Numbered from the stretch's first letter, positions 17,212 through 27,271 are shown. The stretch is DNA of 34,133 nt from Luteibacter yeojuensis (GCF_000964085.1 NZ_JZRB01000053.1:1-34133), one strand, 5' to 3'. Program-made: numbers and translations. Notes: generated by a model from the letters alone, not told the origin.

Positions 17212-20200
17212 GGGTGACTCCGAGCACGTCGTTGATCTGCACCACCAGGTCGTTCTCCTGGTAGGGCTTGCCGATGTAGCGGTCGACGCCGATATCGAAC
17301 GCGCGCTGGCGGTGCTTATCGCCGGTGCGCGACGTGATCATGATGATGGGCACGCCAGCCAGGCGCTCGTCGGCCTTCATGGCCGTGGCGAGCTCGTAGC
17401 CGTCCATGCGTGGCATCTCGATATCGAGCAGCATCAGGTCGGGCACACGTTCGTTGAGCTTCTCGAGCGCATCCACGCCATCCTTCGCGGTCATCACCTC
17501 GAACTCGTTGCGCTCCAGCACGCGGCCGGTCACCTTGCGCATCGTGATCGAATCGTCGACCACCATGACCAGCGGCTTCACGCGCACCTCGTCCTGCTTG
17601 CGCGGCGCCTGCGGGATCGCGGCCTCGGCCTCGAACGCGCGCCGGGCCACGCCATGGCGCACCAGCGGCGCCAGGTCGAGGATCATCAGCACCGAGCCAT
17701 CGCCCATGATCGTCGCGCCGAGGATGCCCGGCACCGAGCTCACCTGCGGGCCCACCGGCTTGACCACGATTTCGCGCGAACCCAGCACCGCATCCACCCG
17801 GATGGCGGCGCGCAGGTCGCCCGAGCGGGCCAGCAGGAGCGGGATATCGCCTTCGTCGGGCGAGCCGATGACATGCACGCCCAGCAGCTGCGGCAGGTCG
17901 TGGATGGCGTAATCCTCGCCGGCATAGCCGAACTGCGGATCCTCGTCGGCCATGCGGTGGGCCAGTTCGTTCGGCTCGACGTTGGCCACGCCGTGCACCG
18001 AAGTCATCGGGATCGCGAAGTTGGTCTCGCCGATACGGACGATCAGCGCCTGGGTGACGGCGAGCGTGAACGGCAGGCGCATCACGAAGGTGGTGCCGGT
18101 GCCGCGCTGCGACTCGATGCCAAGGGTGCCGCCGAGCTGCTTGATCTCGTTGGCCACCACGTCCATGCCGACGCCGCGGCCGGCCACCTGGGTGACCTTC
18201 TCGGCGGTGGAGAAGCCCGGCACCTGGGTGAGCTGGAAGATCTGGTCGTCGGAAACACGGGCATCCGGGCGCAGCAGGCCGCGCTCGATCGCCTTGTCGC
18301 GGATGGCATCGCGGTCCATGCCCGCGCCATCGTCCGAGAGGCGAACCACCACCTCGGTGGCTTCACGGGCCACCTGGATGCGGACCGTGCCTTCCGGGTT
18401 CTTGCCGGCTTCCTCGCGTGCCTGGGGCGCTTCGATGCCATGGGCCACGGCGTTGCGCAGCATGTGCTCGAACGGCGCCTTGATGCGGTCGAGCATGTTG
18501 CGGTCCATTTCGCCGTTGGCGCCCTCCACCACGAGCTGGGCGCGCTTGCCCACGTCGTTGGCGGCCTGGCGCAGCGTACGGCGCAGGTTCGGCACCATGG
18601 CGTCGAACGGCAGCATGCGCGTCTGCATGAGGCCTTCCTGCAGCTCCGCGTTCACCTTCTGCTGCTGCAACAGCAGCGTCTCGGTCTGGCGGGTGAGGTC
18701 GTCCATCATGGTCTGCAGCGAGACAAGGTCGGAGACCGACTCGGCAAGCGCACGGGAGTACTGCTGGAGCTGCGAGAAACGGTCGAGTTCGAGCGGGTCG
18801 AACGCGGCCGCCGTGTCGCGGTTTTCCTGGTGGTAACGGGCGATGATCTGCGTTTCGGTTTCGATTTCCAGCATGCGCAGCTGGCTGCGCAGGCGGCTCA
18901 CCGTCTGCTCGTGCTCGGTCAGCGTCGAACGGAAGCTGGCCGTCTGCTGCTCCAGGCGCGAGCGGTAGATCGACACTTCGCCCGCGTGGTTCACCAGCGT
19001 GTCGAGCATGTCCGCGCGGACGCGGATCTGTTCCTGCGACGCGCGCTGGATCTCCTCTTCTTGCATCTCCGGCAAGAGATCGGGCAACACGCGGTCGAGC
19101 ACCGGGATCGGCTCGGGCTCGGGCGCGGCCGGCGGGACGATGGGCTCGGGCTGCGCCGCCTCGCGTTCATCGCGGTAGCTTTCGGCCGTGAGCAGGTCGG
19201 GCGCGATGGGCGCACCGGCCAGGCGCGCGAACGGCTCGACGTCGGTATCGGTGATCGACACCGGCTGCAGCTTGGCCACGGCCAGGATCATGCGGTGCAG
19301 GCGGTCGAAGCCGCTTTCCATCGCCTCGATGGCCAGCGTGTCGCTTTCGCGCTGGCCACCGGCCACCGCGTCAAGCAGGGCCTCCATGGCATGGGCGAAA
19401 TCGCCGATGGCGGCAAGCCCGGCCATGCGGGCGCTCCCCTTTAGCGTGTGCAGGTCGCGCTGCAGCGAAGCCACGTGCTCGCCCTGCTGCGGCTCGGCGC
19501 GCCAGGCCGCAAGCGCGGCGTCGGCGTGGTCGAGGATCTCGCGGCCTTCTTCCACGAACACTTCGAGCAGATCGGGGTCGATATCCGCGTAGGGCGAGAG
19601 CTCCGGCACCAGGGCCGGGGCGTAGTCGTCCAGCGGCGGGTCGACCGGTTCGGCCAGCGGCTCGTGCGCCTGGTCCTCGATGACCGCAGTCACGTCGAGC
19701 GCTTCGGGCAGCCAGGTGTCTTCGACGGGCTCCGCCGGTTCGGCGGGTTCCGCCGGGGCGTCGGCCGCTACGAAGGCCACCGGCTCTTCGATCGGGGCGA
19801 TCTCGGCGGCGTCGGCGGGCTCTTCAGGCAGCACGCCATCGTCGGCATGCAGCACATCGCCATCGTGCGACATCGGCTGCGGCAGTTCGCTGGCCGCAAG
19901 CGCGCGCCACTCGGCTTCCTGGGCCGGGTCGTACTGGGTGATCGGCTCTACCTGCGGCCGGTCGATGGTGAAACCCTCCATCGAGGCCATCAGCTGGGCG
20001 GTAAGGTCCTGCTCTTCCGCGACGAACTCGATGCCAGGCAGCGCGCGTTCTTCCACCGGCTCGGCGCCCGCGTCGGCCATGGGCTCGTCCGTCCCGGCCT
20101 CCCGCTCGTCTTCCGCCTCTTCGTCCGCATGCGCGGCGCTGGCCGCTTCCAGCTCGGCGAGTTCACCGGCCAGCATGGCTTCGAGCTCGGCTTCGAGCGA

Positions 20201-23200
20201 TGCCGCCGAGGCTTCGGGGGCGACGAGGTCGTCGTTCGCGCCCTTCTCTTCAGCGGTGTCGGCAGTGTCGGCGGCGAGGTGCGCTTCCGCGGCGCGGACA
20301 TCGGCCTCGAAGCGCGCGTCCTCGTTAATGAAGGCGTCCAGCTCGGCCTCGTCAAGCGCCGAGAGCGGTGCTGGCGACGGCTCGTCGGTGGCAAGGGCCG
20401 CCACGGCCGGTTCGGCCTCCGGTTCGGCGGCGGGCTCATCAAGCCGCGGGGCCTCGTGAAGGGGCTCGGCCGGCAGCGATGCCTCGGGCTGCGGCACGTC
20501 GACGAACGACTCGTCGGCGACGTCCTCGTCAACCTCTTCGGCCACGTCCTCTTCGGCCACGTGCTCGCCAGCCACATGCTCGCCAGCCGCGTCCCCATCG
20601 ACCACGTCGAACGCGTCGACCACGGGCTCGGGTTCATCGTGCTCCGGCTCGTCGTGCACCGGCTCGTCGACCGGCTGCGGGTCGGGTTCGTAAAGGATGT
20701 GCGCGACCGTCGCTTCCGGCTGTTCGTCGCGCAGCGCGGTGATGTGTGCCGCGAGGGCGGCCACGCCGGGCACGCGCGGGTCTTCGGTGTCGAACAGGTC
20801 CATGACGTGGTCGACCAGGTCGGCCGTGTCGGTGAGCGCATCGACCCCCTCGGGCCGCAACGGCACGCCCGAGGCGCGTACGCGCTTGATCAGGCCTTCC
20901 AGCGGCGCCAGCACCTGGATCAGCACCGGGATATCGACCATGCCGATGGCGCCATGCAGCGTGTGCACGGCGCGCAGGAGCGCGTCGTCCACCGGCAGTT
21001 CGCCGTCACCAGCAAGCGCGAGGTTGGCGCGGATGATGTGCAGGTACTGCGCCACTTCCGTGCGCAGGATATCGAGCAGCACGGCGTCGACGGGCGGCAG
21101 CGGCGGCGCGACGTAGGCCGGCTCCTCCGCCGGGGCCGGCTCCGGCTCGGCGGCCGGTGGCTGGCCGTAGCCTGCGAACGCGGCCGTGGGCACGGCGGCG
21201 ATGGTGTCGCGCGGCACACGCCGCTTCACCTTGGTGCGCACCTTCTGCACCGCGTTGCGCGCCACGTCCTCGACGAACGCCATGTCGCCCATGGCGAGGC
21301 GATCGGCCGTCTCCATGATGGCGGCGATGGGTGCCGTGACGTTTTCGTCGCCCTCGAGCGCTGCCTTCAGCTGCGGCAACGCGTCGACGGCGTGGCGCAC
21401 CAGCGCCTGCACGCCTTCGTGCGGCCCGATGCTGCCATCGAGCACGCGGTTGAGCATGTTTTCGACCTTCCAGGCGAACTCGCCCAGCAGGCGGGCACCG
21501 ACCAGGCGGCCAGAGCCCTTGAGGGTGTGGAACGAGCGGCGCACCGGGGTCAGCGCGTCGGGGCGCTCCGGGTTCGGCAGCCACGCGGCAAGGCCCGCGC
21601 GCAGATTCTCGATTTCCTCCTGGGTCTCCTCCAGGAAGATCTCGCGGATCTCGTCGTCGATGCCATCGACCGTGATCTGGAAACCGGCGAACTCGGCCAC
21701 GCCGCTGTCGCCACCCACTTCCTGTTCGATTTCTTCTTCGATCTCGACCCAGTCTTCGTCAGGCAGTGCGGCAACCGGCTCGGCGGCGACAGCGGCGACG
21801 CTGCCGGCGGCCATCGTCCCGGCGGGCTCGGCCGGCGGTTCGTCCACCAGGTCGAACGTATCGGCGAAGCTGGACACCTGCTCGCCTTCATCGGCGCTAC
21901 TGGCAGGCACGGCGATGTGTTCCACCGCTTCGGCCTCGATGCCGCCGATGGCTTCCTCGCCCAGGCCTTCGTCGTCCGCGGCATCGACCGGCACCGGCCA
22001 GTAGCCGAGTTCGGCGAGGCTCTGCTGGGTGACGTCGAGGATGTGGTCGAGCCCGCCGCGGTGTTCGCGCGCGGCTTCGAGGTAGTACTCAAGCGCGGCA
22101 AGCGCGTCGGCGAGGCGATCCATCTGCGTGCCGTTGGGCACGCGGCGGTCGCCCAGCAGTTCGCGGTGGATGAACAGGCCGATGCCGTCGGCCAGCTCGG
22201 CCGGGCGCGGGGCGCCCAGCATGCGCATGGCGCCACCGATCTCGCCCATCAGCTCCGGCGTGCCGGCCAGCTGTTCGTGGTCCCACTGGGACTCGACGAA
22301 GCCGACGATGGCGTCTTTCACCCGCGACGTGTTGGTGGTGGCCTCGCGCATCAGCGTGCTGAGGATGTGGCGCGCCTCGCTGCGCGGCAGCGGCGACGGG
22401 CCGGTATCGGCCATGGGCGTCTCGCCCTCGGCGCCGAGGCGCTCGATGTGGTCGTCGAGCGACGCTTCCACGTAAAGCAGCGCGCCGGCGACATCGAGCA
22501 GGGATTCTTCATCGGGCGCACGCGTGCCCGTGGCGATCTCGCCAAGTATGCGGCGCTGTTCGCCCACCACGCGGCGCGGCACGCCCAGGGCGAGCATGCC
22601 CAGCGTATCGCCCACGCGGTCGAGCACGTCGGCCTGCGGCCCGAGCTGGCCCGGGTCGCCATCGGGGCGGCGCAGGAACAGGTCGAGCGACTCCTTCACG
22701 CGCAGCAGGTCTTCCTTGATGGCCGCCGATACGGTGTCGAGCAGCGCACGGTTGTGGCCCGACATGGAGCCACGGGCGTGTTCCACTTCGGCCGCGCGCG
22801 GCAGCAGCCCGTCGAGGCGATAGGCCTGGCGGAGCTCTTCCACGCGCTCGCTGCCTGGCTTGGCCTGGGCCACGTAGTACAGCAACTTGCGGGCGAGGTC
22901 GTCCGAATCGCCCGTGAGCATGGCCTCCTCGCCGCCATCCACCAGTTCGCGGATGGAGCGATCGACGCGGCCGATGAGCTGGCGCACGTCTTTTTCATGG
23001 GCACGCAACACGCCGCGCTCCAGGCCCTCGAGCACGCCGGCGGCGATCCACCACAGGCGGCGGCCGGCGATGGTGTAGCAACGCGCGGCGATGCTGTCGA
23101 GCGTGCCACGCATGCCAAGCAGCTGGCGTTCACCGCCCTGCCCGCGGAACCACGCGAGCAGCTGCTGCTGGAAGCGGGCGCGCAGCTCGGGCAGCTCGCC

Positions 23201-23698
23201 ACGGTGCGCCTCGGCCACGCCCGGGTCGGCGGCGCCCGGCGCGCCGAGCGGCAGCGGGGTGTCGAGGTTGGGCGTGAACAGCGCGGATTCGTGCAGCGAC
23301 TGCTCGCCACGGCTGGCGCGCAGGTCGTTGAGCAGCGGCAGCAGCACGATGGGCACGTCGCGGTGGCCGCTTTGCAGGCGCTCGAGGTAATCGGGCATCT
23401 GCATCATGCCGCGCATCAGCGCCGCATAGGCTTCGTCGCGGTTGGCGACGCGATCGCTGATGAGCGCCGCGACCAGTTGCTCCATCTCGCCCACGACCAT
23501 GGCGGCGCCGTACAGCTCCACCATGCGCAGCGTGCCGTGCACCTGGTGCAGGTCGGCCGCGCAGGTGTGCATGACGTAGGCGTCGCGGGAGTCTTCGACG
23601 TAGGACTCGAGCGCCTGGCGTGCCTTGGACAGGGCGTCGTCGAGCTCCGCCTTGACCCAGTGCAGCGTGGTGAAATCGGTATGGTCTTGGAGTCTCAC
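17201..23698 (-). CDS. chpA: ChpA, multi-Hpt hybrid chemotaxis kinase of twitching motility
   Basis: This 2165-residue CheA-like kinase is the hub of the Pil-Chp system. An N-terminal Hpt-like domain has HQVHGT near residue 51. Clear Hpt domains follow with H724 (FHTLKGSGRLVG), H912 (VHTLHGAIGMVD) and H1417 (LHTLKGSARMAG); two or more degenerate ones seem to lie between 51 and 600. Long acidic A/P/E linkers separate them. The kinase core (about 1500-1985) has the N box HMLRNAVAHGIEAP, G1 DDGAGMD and G2 GRGVGMDV, then a CheW domain. A receiver (about 2038-2160) has D2092 in LLDIEMPRMDGY. Pseudomonas ChpA is about 2470 residues, so this is slightly shorter. It starts with GTG, 4 nt after the pilJ stop. 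Confidence 0.96.
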   Translation of the reverse strand: MRLQDHTDFTTLHWVKAELDDALSKARQALESYVEDSRDAYVMHTCAADLHQVHGTLRMVELYGAAMVVGEMEQLVAALISDRVANRDEAYAALMRGMMQMPDYLERLQSGHRDVPIVLLPLLNDLRASRGEQSLHESALFTPNLDTPLPLGAPGAADPGVAEAHRGELPELRARFQQQLLAWFRGQGGERQLLGMRGTLDSIAARCYTIAGRRLWWIAAGVLEGLERGVLRAHEKDVRQLIGRVDRSIRELVDGGEEAMLTGDSDDLARKLLYYVAQAKPGSERVEELRQAYRLDGLLPRAAEVEHARGSMSGHNRALLDTVSAAIKEDLLRVKESLDLFLRRPDGDPGQLGPQADVLDRVGDTLGMLALGVPRRVVGEQRRILGEIATGTRAPDEESLLDVAGALLYVEASLDDHIERLGAEGETPMADTGPSPLPRSEARHILSTLMREATTNTSRVKDAIVGFVESQWDHEQLAGTPELMGEIGGAMRMLGAPRPAELADGIGLFIHRELLGDRRVPNGTQMDRLADALAALEYYLEAAREHRGGLDHILDVTQQSLAELGYWPVPVDAADDEGLGEEAIGGIEAEAVEHIAVPASSADEGEQVSSFADTFDLVDEPPAEPAGTMAAGSVAAVAAEPVAALPDEDWVEIEEEIEQEVGGDSGVAEFAGFQITVDGIDDEIREIFLEETQEEIENLRAGLAAWLPNPERPDALTPVRRSFHTLKGSGRLVGARLLGEFAWKVENMLNRVLDGSIGPHEGVQALVRHAVDALPQLKAALEGDENVTAPIAAIMETADRLAMGDMAFVEDVARNAVQKVRTKVKRRVPRDTIAAVPTAAFAGYGQPPAAEPEPAPAEEPAYVAPPLPPVDAVLLDILRTEVAQYLHIIRANLALAGDGELPVDDALLRAVHTLHGAIGMVDIPVLIQVLAPLEGLIKRVRASGVPLRPEGVDALTDTADLVDHVMDLFDTEDPRVPGVAALAAHITALRDEQPEATVAHILYEPDPQPVDEPVHDEPEHDEPEPVVDAFDVVDGDAAGEHVAGEHVAEEDVAEEVDEDVADESFVDVPQPEASLPAEPLHEAPRLDEPAAEPEAEPAVAALATDEPSPAPLSALDEAELDAFINEDARFEADVRAAEAHLAADTADTAEEKGANDDLVAPEASAASLEAELEAMLAGELAELEAASAAHADEEAEDEREAGTDEPMADAGAEPVEERALPGIEFVAEEQDLTAQLMASMEGFTIDRPQVEPITQYDPAQEAEWRALAASELPQPMSHDGDVLHADDGVLPEEPADAAEIAPIEEPVAFVAADAPAEPAEPAEPVEDTWLPEALDVTAVIEDQAHEPLAEPVDPPLDDYAPALVPELSPYADIDPDLLEVFVEEGREILDHADAALAAWRAEPQQGEHVASLQRDLHTLKGSARMAGLAAIGDFAHAMEALLDAVAGGQRESDTLAIEAMESGFDRLHRMILAVAKLQPVSITDTDVEPFARLAGAPIAPDLLTAESYRDEREAAQPEPIVPPAAPEPEPIPVLDRVLPDLLPEMQEEEIQRASQEQIRVRADMLDTLVNHAGEVSIYRSRLEQQTASFRSTLTEHEQTVSRLRSQLRMLEIETETQIIARYHQENRDTAAAFDPLELDRFSQLQQYSRALAESVSDLVSLQTMMDDLTRQTETLLLQQQKVNAELQEGLMQTRMLPFDAMVPNLRRTLRQAANDVGKRAQLVVEGANGEMDRNMLDRIKAPFEHMLRNAVAHGIEAPQAREEAGKNPEGTVRIQVAREATEVVVRLSDDGAGMDRDAIRDKAIERGLLRPDARVSDDQIFQLTQVPGFSTAEKVTQVAGRGVGMDVVANEIKQLGGTLGIESQRGTGTTFVMRLPFTLAVTQALIVRIGETNFAIPMTSVHGVANVEPNELAHRMADEDPQFGYAGEDYAIHDLPQLLGVHVIGSPDEGDIPLLLARSGDLRAAIRVDAVLGSREIVVKPVGPQVSSVPGILGATIMGDGSVLMILDLAPLVRHGVARRAFEAEAAIPQAPRKQDEVRVKPLVMVVDDSITMRKVTGRVLERNEFEVMTAKDGVDALEKLNERVPDLMLLDIEMPRMDGYELATAMKADERLAGVPIIMITSRTGDKHRQRAFDIGVDRYIGKPYQENDLVVQINDVLGVTHGG

Positions 23699-23702
23699 TG
23701 CA

Positions 23703-25733
23703 TTAGCCCGGCAGCTTGAAGTTCGCGACGGACAGGCGCAGGTCGTTCGCCAGCTGGGCCAGGTTTCCGATGGATTCGGCCGTCTGGCTCGCGCCGAGCG
23801 AGGTCTGCGAGGTGATTTCCTGGATGACGTTCATGGTGGCCGAGGTATCCGTGGCCGCCGCCGACTGCTGGCGGGCCGCCGCGGAGATGTTCTGGATCAG
23901 CGCCGAGAGATCGTTCGAGACGCGCTCGATGTCGCCCAGCGCCGTGCCGGCGTCTTCGGCCAGGCGCGCACCGGCCACCACTTCCGCGGTGGTCTGTTCC
24001 ATCGAGCTCACCGCTTCGTTGGTATCGCTCTGGATGGCCTGGACCAGCGTTTCGATTCGCTTCGTGGCGCTTGCGGAACGTTCCGCGAGGCGCTGCACTT
24101 CGTCCGCCACCACCGCGAAGCCGCGGCCCGCCTCGCCCGCCGACGCAGCCTGGATGGCCGCGTTGAGCGCCAGGATGTTGGTCTGCTCGGCGATGTCGTT
24201 GATGAGTTCCACGATGGAGCCGATTTCCTGCGACGACTCGCCCAGGCGCTTGATGCGCTTGGAGGTTTCCTGGATCTGGTCGCGGATCGAGTCCATGCCC
24301 TGGATGGTTTCGCGCACCACTTCCGCGCCGCGCGATGCGATCTGCACCGAGCGCTGCGCCACGTCGGCCGACTCGGCCGAATCCTTCGACACCGTATCCA
24401 TCGAGGTGGCGATCTGGTTGATGGCGGAGGTGGCCGAGGTGATCTGCTGCGCCTGCTGTTCCGCCGCGTCGGCGAGGTGCATGGCGGTGGCCTGGGTTTC
24501 CTGGGCGGCCGCCGAGACGCGCACCGCCGTCTCGTTAATGGTCGTGACGAGGTTGCGCATCTCGTCCACGGCGGAGTTCATGGCGTCCGCGATGGCGCCC
24601 GTGATGTCCTCGGTCACCGTGGCCTTGATGGTCAGGTCGCCTTCGGCGAGCGTGCCCATCTCGTCCAGCAAGCGCATGATGGCGGTCTGGTTACGCTGGT
24701 TCAGCTCGCTCGTGGTCTCGAGGCGGCGGCGCTGGTCGCGCACCAGGCTGAAGACGAGCACCAGGGCGAAGGCCACCGTGGCGATGGCGCCGAGCAAGCC
24801 GGCCCACACGTTGGGGAACAGGCGGGTGAGCGGCAGCTTGCCGATCTGGTCCGCGGATTCATTCGCGCGCAGCAGCACGGTCTGCGAATCCAGCGAGGCC
24901 TGGTTGCCCGCGCGCTTCACGTCCTGCAGGTTGGGCGAGGCGGTGACCAGCTGGGCCACCGGGTCGACCAGATCGCCCCAGGAGGTCTGCATGTCGAGCA
25001 GGATCTTGTGCGCGTTGGCGTCGGAGATGGCGCGGACGCCGCCATCGGGGTTGCCTTCGATGAGGCCCTTCAGCACCGAGCCGTAAAGCTGGGCATCGCG
25101 GGAGAGGCCATCGGCCGCGGACTGGGCGGCGTCGCCACCCTGGAGGATCTCCTGCACGCGGCGGATCATGCGGTCGGACATGAGCATCCAGCGCGCGAGG
25201 GTGAAGGTCTGCTCCACCGAGGCGTTCTTCTGCTGGACGATGTTGAGCACTTCGTCGGTGCGGGCGTTGAGCAGTGGCAACTGCTTGCCGACGAGGTCGG
25301 CGCGCTCACCAGAGGAAAGCACGAGTTCCTTGTTGCCAAGGATCTTGCCGATGTCGGCATCCAGCTGGTGCCAGGCGTCGGCAAGCGCGCCGATCTTGCG
25401 CCCCGTTTCGCCGGCCAGCTTGGCGTAGGCCGGCATGCCGGTCTTGTCATCGCCCGCGACCAGGCGCTGCACCGCCGAATCGATGGTGTTGCGGGTCACG
25501 CCCAGCTCGACGAACGAATCACGGTTGCCATCCGAGGCTTCGAGCGCGTACTTCGCCGTCTGCTGCGAAAGCACCTGCACCTGCGTCGTCAGCGCGATCG
25601 CTTCGCGGTCTTCGCCGTTCTTGCTGTTCAACAGCCAGAAATCGACCGATGCCAGGCCAATCGAAAGAAGCAGGAACACGATGACCATCGTGTAGCCACC
25701 TTCCCGGCCTGCGCCCCCTGTTGTCGTGCTCAT
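23703..25733 (-). CDS. pilJ: PilJ, methyl-accepting chemoreceptor of type IV pili
   Basis: This 676-residue receptor (Pseudomonas PilJ is about 680) has a first membrane helix at about 17-35 ([20 protein letters not shown]), a periplasmic PilJ-type sensor region to about 300, a second helix near 305-330 ([16 protein letters not shown]), HAMP, and a cytoplasmic coiled coil. The hairpin tip that binds kinase and coupler reads [20 protein letters not shown] then [19 protein letters not shown]. PilJ senses pilin or surface signals in Pseudomonas. The ATG 25733 has GAGGTG just upstream; a TTG five codons earlier is less likely. A 173-bp gap, unusually large for this cluster, separates it from pilI. 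The pilK methyltransferase gene found next in Pseudomonas is absent. Confidence 0.95.
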   Translation of the reverse strand: MSTTTGGAGREGGYTMVIVFLLLSIGLASVDFWLLNSKNGEDREAIALTTQVQVLSQQTAKYALEASDGNRDSFVELGVTRNTIDSAVQRLVAGDDKTGMPAYAKLAGETGRKIGALADAWHQLDADIGKILGNKELVLSSGERADLVGKQLPLLNARTDEVLNIVQQKNASVEQTFTLARWMLMSDRMIRRVQEILQGGDAAQSAADGLSRDAQLYGSVLKGLIEGNPDGGVRAISDANAHKILLDMQTSWGDLVDPVAQLVTASPNLQDVKRAGNQASLDSQTVLLRANESADQIGKLPLTRLFPNVWAGLLGAIATVAFALVLVFSLVRDQRRRLETTSELNQRNQTAIMRLLDEMGTLAEGDLTIKATVTEDITGAIADAMNSAVDEMRNLVTTINETAVRVSAAAQETQATAMHLADAAEQQAQQITSATSAINQIATSMDTVSKDSAESADVAQRSVQIASRGAEVVRETIQGMDSIRDQIQETSKRIKRLGESSQEIGSIVELINDIAEQTNILALNAAIQAASAGEAGRGFAVVADEVQRLAERSASATKRIETLVQAIQSDTNEAVSSMEQTTAEVVAGARLAEDAGTALGDIERVSNDLSALIQNISAAARQQSAAATDTSATMNVIQEITSQTSLGASQTAESIGNLAQLANDLRLSVANFKLPG

Positions 25734-25746
25734 ATCCACCTCACCC

Positions 25747-25785
25747 AAACAAAACCCGGTGACCGGGGCTCCTGGCAGCCCCCGG
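25747..25785 (-). promoter_or_regulatory. Attenuator-like alternative hairpins before pilJ
   Basis: Read on the minus strand, a large hairpin (CCGGGGGCT with AGCCCCGG, 25785-25763) shares its 3' arm with a smaller one (CCCGG-TCA-CCGGG, 25767-25755) that is followed by TTTTGTTT (25754-25747). The two cannot form together. This resembles a terminator/antiterminator pair 14 nt before the pilJ start. Function is a guess from structure alone. Confidence 0.35.
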
Positions 25786-25906
25786 CAGACGAACGGCCCC
25801 TCGATGAGGCCATCCCCTCGTTCCCTTGGCGCCGCCGGCTAACCGGTGGCGCTTATCCTGTGCGGGAGGGCCAACGCGGCCGTCCCGTCCCCCTTGCGTG
25901 GGCGCC

Positions 25907-26452
25907 TTACAGCGCCGCCTGCCGGAAATCCGGCGCACGAACCAGGCGGTTCATGCTGAACAGCCCGAACGATTGCTCGCCGAGCTGGATGTTCTCCACC
26001 ACGAAACGCGCCAGCCGCGGGTCGAGCTCTTCGTTGCCCGTGCCACGCTCGCCTTCGTCCATGGTGCGCTGGCCGAACACCTCGTCGACCAGCAGGCCGA
26101 CGGTGCCGCCGTGCTGGCGCACGAGCAGCAGGCGCGTGCGCTCGGACGACGGCGTGCGCTCGTCGAAAAGGAAACGCCCCAGGTCGATCGCCGGGACGAG
26201 GTTGCCGCGCACGTTGGCCACGCCCATGAGCCAGGGCTGGGTGCCCGGCACGTTGGTGAGGGCCGGCACGGCCAGGAGTTCGTTGATCTCGTCGATGCCG
26301 CTGACGAAGGCACGGCGGCCCACGCGGAAACCAATGCCGCGCCACAGGCCGACATTGTCGACGCGCTCGGGCGCGCCGGCCGAATGCACGAGGCATGCGC
26401 GTTCGTAATGGGCGAGCAGTTCAAAGGGCGTCAGTGCCGCGTTCTCGCTCAT
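25907..26452 (-). CDS. pilI: PilI, CheW-like coupling protein
   Basis: This 181-residue protein is a CheW-domain coupler, with FELLAHYERACLVHS at the start and then typical CheW strands GIGFRVGRRAFVSGIDEINE, WLMGVANVRGNLVPAIDLGR and GLLVDEVFGQR. It links the PilJ receptor to the ChpA kinase. The start ATG 26452 has AAGGG 6 nt upstream. It lies 12 nt after pilH, so the two are co-transcribed. The position pilG-pilH-pilI-pilJ is the conserved order. Confidence 0.93.
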   Translation of the reverse strand: MSENAALTPFELLAHYERACLVHSAGAPERVDNVGLWRGIGFRVGRRAFVSGIDEINELLAVPALTNVPGTQPWLMGVANVRGNLVPAIDLGRFLFDERTPSSERTRLLLVRQHGGTVGLLVDEVFGQRTMDEGERGTGNEELDPRLARFVVENIQLGEQSFGLFSMNRLVRAPDFRQAAL

Positions 26453-26464
26453 GGCGTGCCCTTC

Positions 26465-26836
26465 CTAGTTCTGCTTCGGCAGGAGATCGGCGATGGTCGA
26501 GAGGAGTTCCTTCTCGTTCACCGGCTTGGTGATGAATGCCTTCGCGCCCTGGCGCAGGCCCCACACCCGGTCGGTTTCCATCGACTTGGTGGTGATCATG
26601 ACCACGGGCACGTCCGCCGTGGCCGGGTCGCGGCTGAGCGTACGGGTGGCCTGGAAGCCGTTCATGCCGGGCATGATGACGTCCATGATGACCAGGTCGG
26701 GCTTGCTCGCACGGATGCGGTCGATGCCCGCTTCCGCGTTGTCGACGCTGGAGACGGAAAACCCCGCCTTTTCGAGCAGCGTGGTGAACACGCGGACGTC
26801 GGTGGGCGAGTCGTCGATGATGAGGATATTTGCCAC
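26465..26836 (-). CDS. pilH: PilH, single-domain response regulator
   Basis: This 123-residue CheY-like protein has acidic pair D8/D9 (ILIIDDSPTD), phospho-acceptor Asp in LVIMDVIMPGMNGFQATR, Thr in MITTKSMETDRVWGLRQGA and Lys in FITKPVNEKE. The phrase ETDRVWGLRQGAK is characteristic of PilH. In Pseudomonas PilH favours pilus retraction or acts as a phosphate sink opposing PilG. It starts with GTG, preceded by AGGGGG 4 nt upstream. It is 33 nt after pilG. Confidence 0.95.
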   Translation of the reverse strand: MANILIIDDSPTDVRVFTTLLEKAGFSVSSVDNAEAGIDRIRASKPDLVIMDVIMPGMNGFQATRTLSRDPATADVPVVMITTKSMETDRVWGLRQGAKAFITKPVNEKELLSTIADLLPKQN

Positions 26837-26869
26837 ACGTCCCCCTGGACGCTTACGGAATGAGGGTGG

Positions 26870-27271
26870 TCAGCCGGCCGTCGCGTAGCGATGGATCGCG
26901 CCGAGGAGCTCGTCGCGGGTGAACGGCTTGGTGAGGTACTGTTCGGCGCCAACGATGCGGCCGCGCGCCTTGTCGAACAGGCCATCCTTCGAGGAGAGCA
27001 TGATCACCGGCGTGCCGCGGAACTGGGCGTTGTTCTTGATGAGCGCGCAGGTCTGGTAGCCATCGAGGCGCGGCATCATGATGTCGACGAAGATGATGTT
27101 CGGCTTCTGGTCCGAGATCTTGGCCAGCGCTTCGAAGCCGTCGACGGCGGTGAGGACGTCGCACCCTTCCTTCTTCAGCAGGGTTTCTGCCGTCCGCCGG
27201 ATGGTTTTCGAGTCGTCGATGACCATGACCCGCAGGCCGGCCAGGTCCGTACCACGTCCGTTGTCGTTCAC
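26870..27271 (-). CDS. pilG: PilG, single-domain response regulator
   Basis: This 133-residue CheY-like regulator matches PilG closely. It has LRVMVIDDSKTIRRTAETLL at the start, phospho-acceptor Asp in IIFVDIMMPRLDGYQTCALI, and MLSSKDGLFDKARGRIVGAE followed by QYLTKPF. PilG promotes pilus extension and raises cAMP signalling in Pseudomonas. The start is GTG 27271 with GGGGG 4 nt upstream, giving the short hydrophilic N-terminus usual for PilG. It is the first gene of the Pil-Chp cluster, divergent from gshB across 252 bp. Confidence 0.95.
   Translation of the reverse strand: MNDNGRGTDLAGLRVMVIDDSKTIRRTAETLLKKEGCDVLTAVDGFEALAKISDQKPNIIFVDIMMPRLDGYQTCALIKNNAQFRGTPVIMLSSKDGLFDKARGRIVGAEQYLTKPFTRDELLGAIHRYATAG

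Noticed and set aside
19448-23719. A 1423-codon open frame on the plus strand
   Set aside because: It is antisense to chpA, whose domains are unmistakable. The translation is H/R/G-rich low complexity without family motifs, the usual mirror effect of high GC content.
23625-26408. A 927-codon plus-strand open frame opposite pilJ and pilI
   Set aside because: pilJ and pilI are clear on the other strand; this frame has no ribosome binding site or domain.
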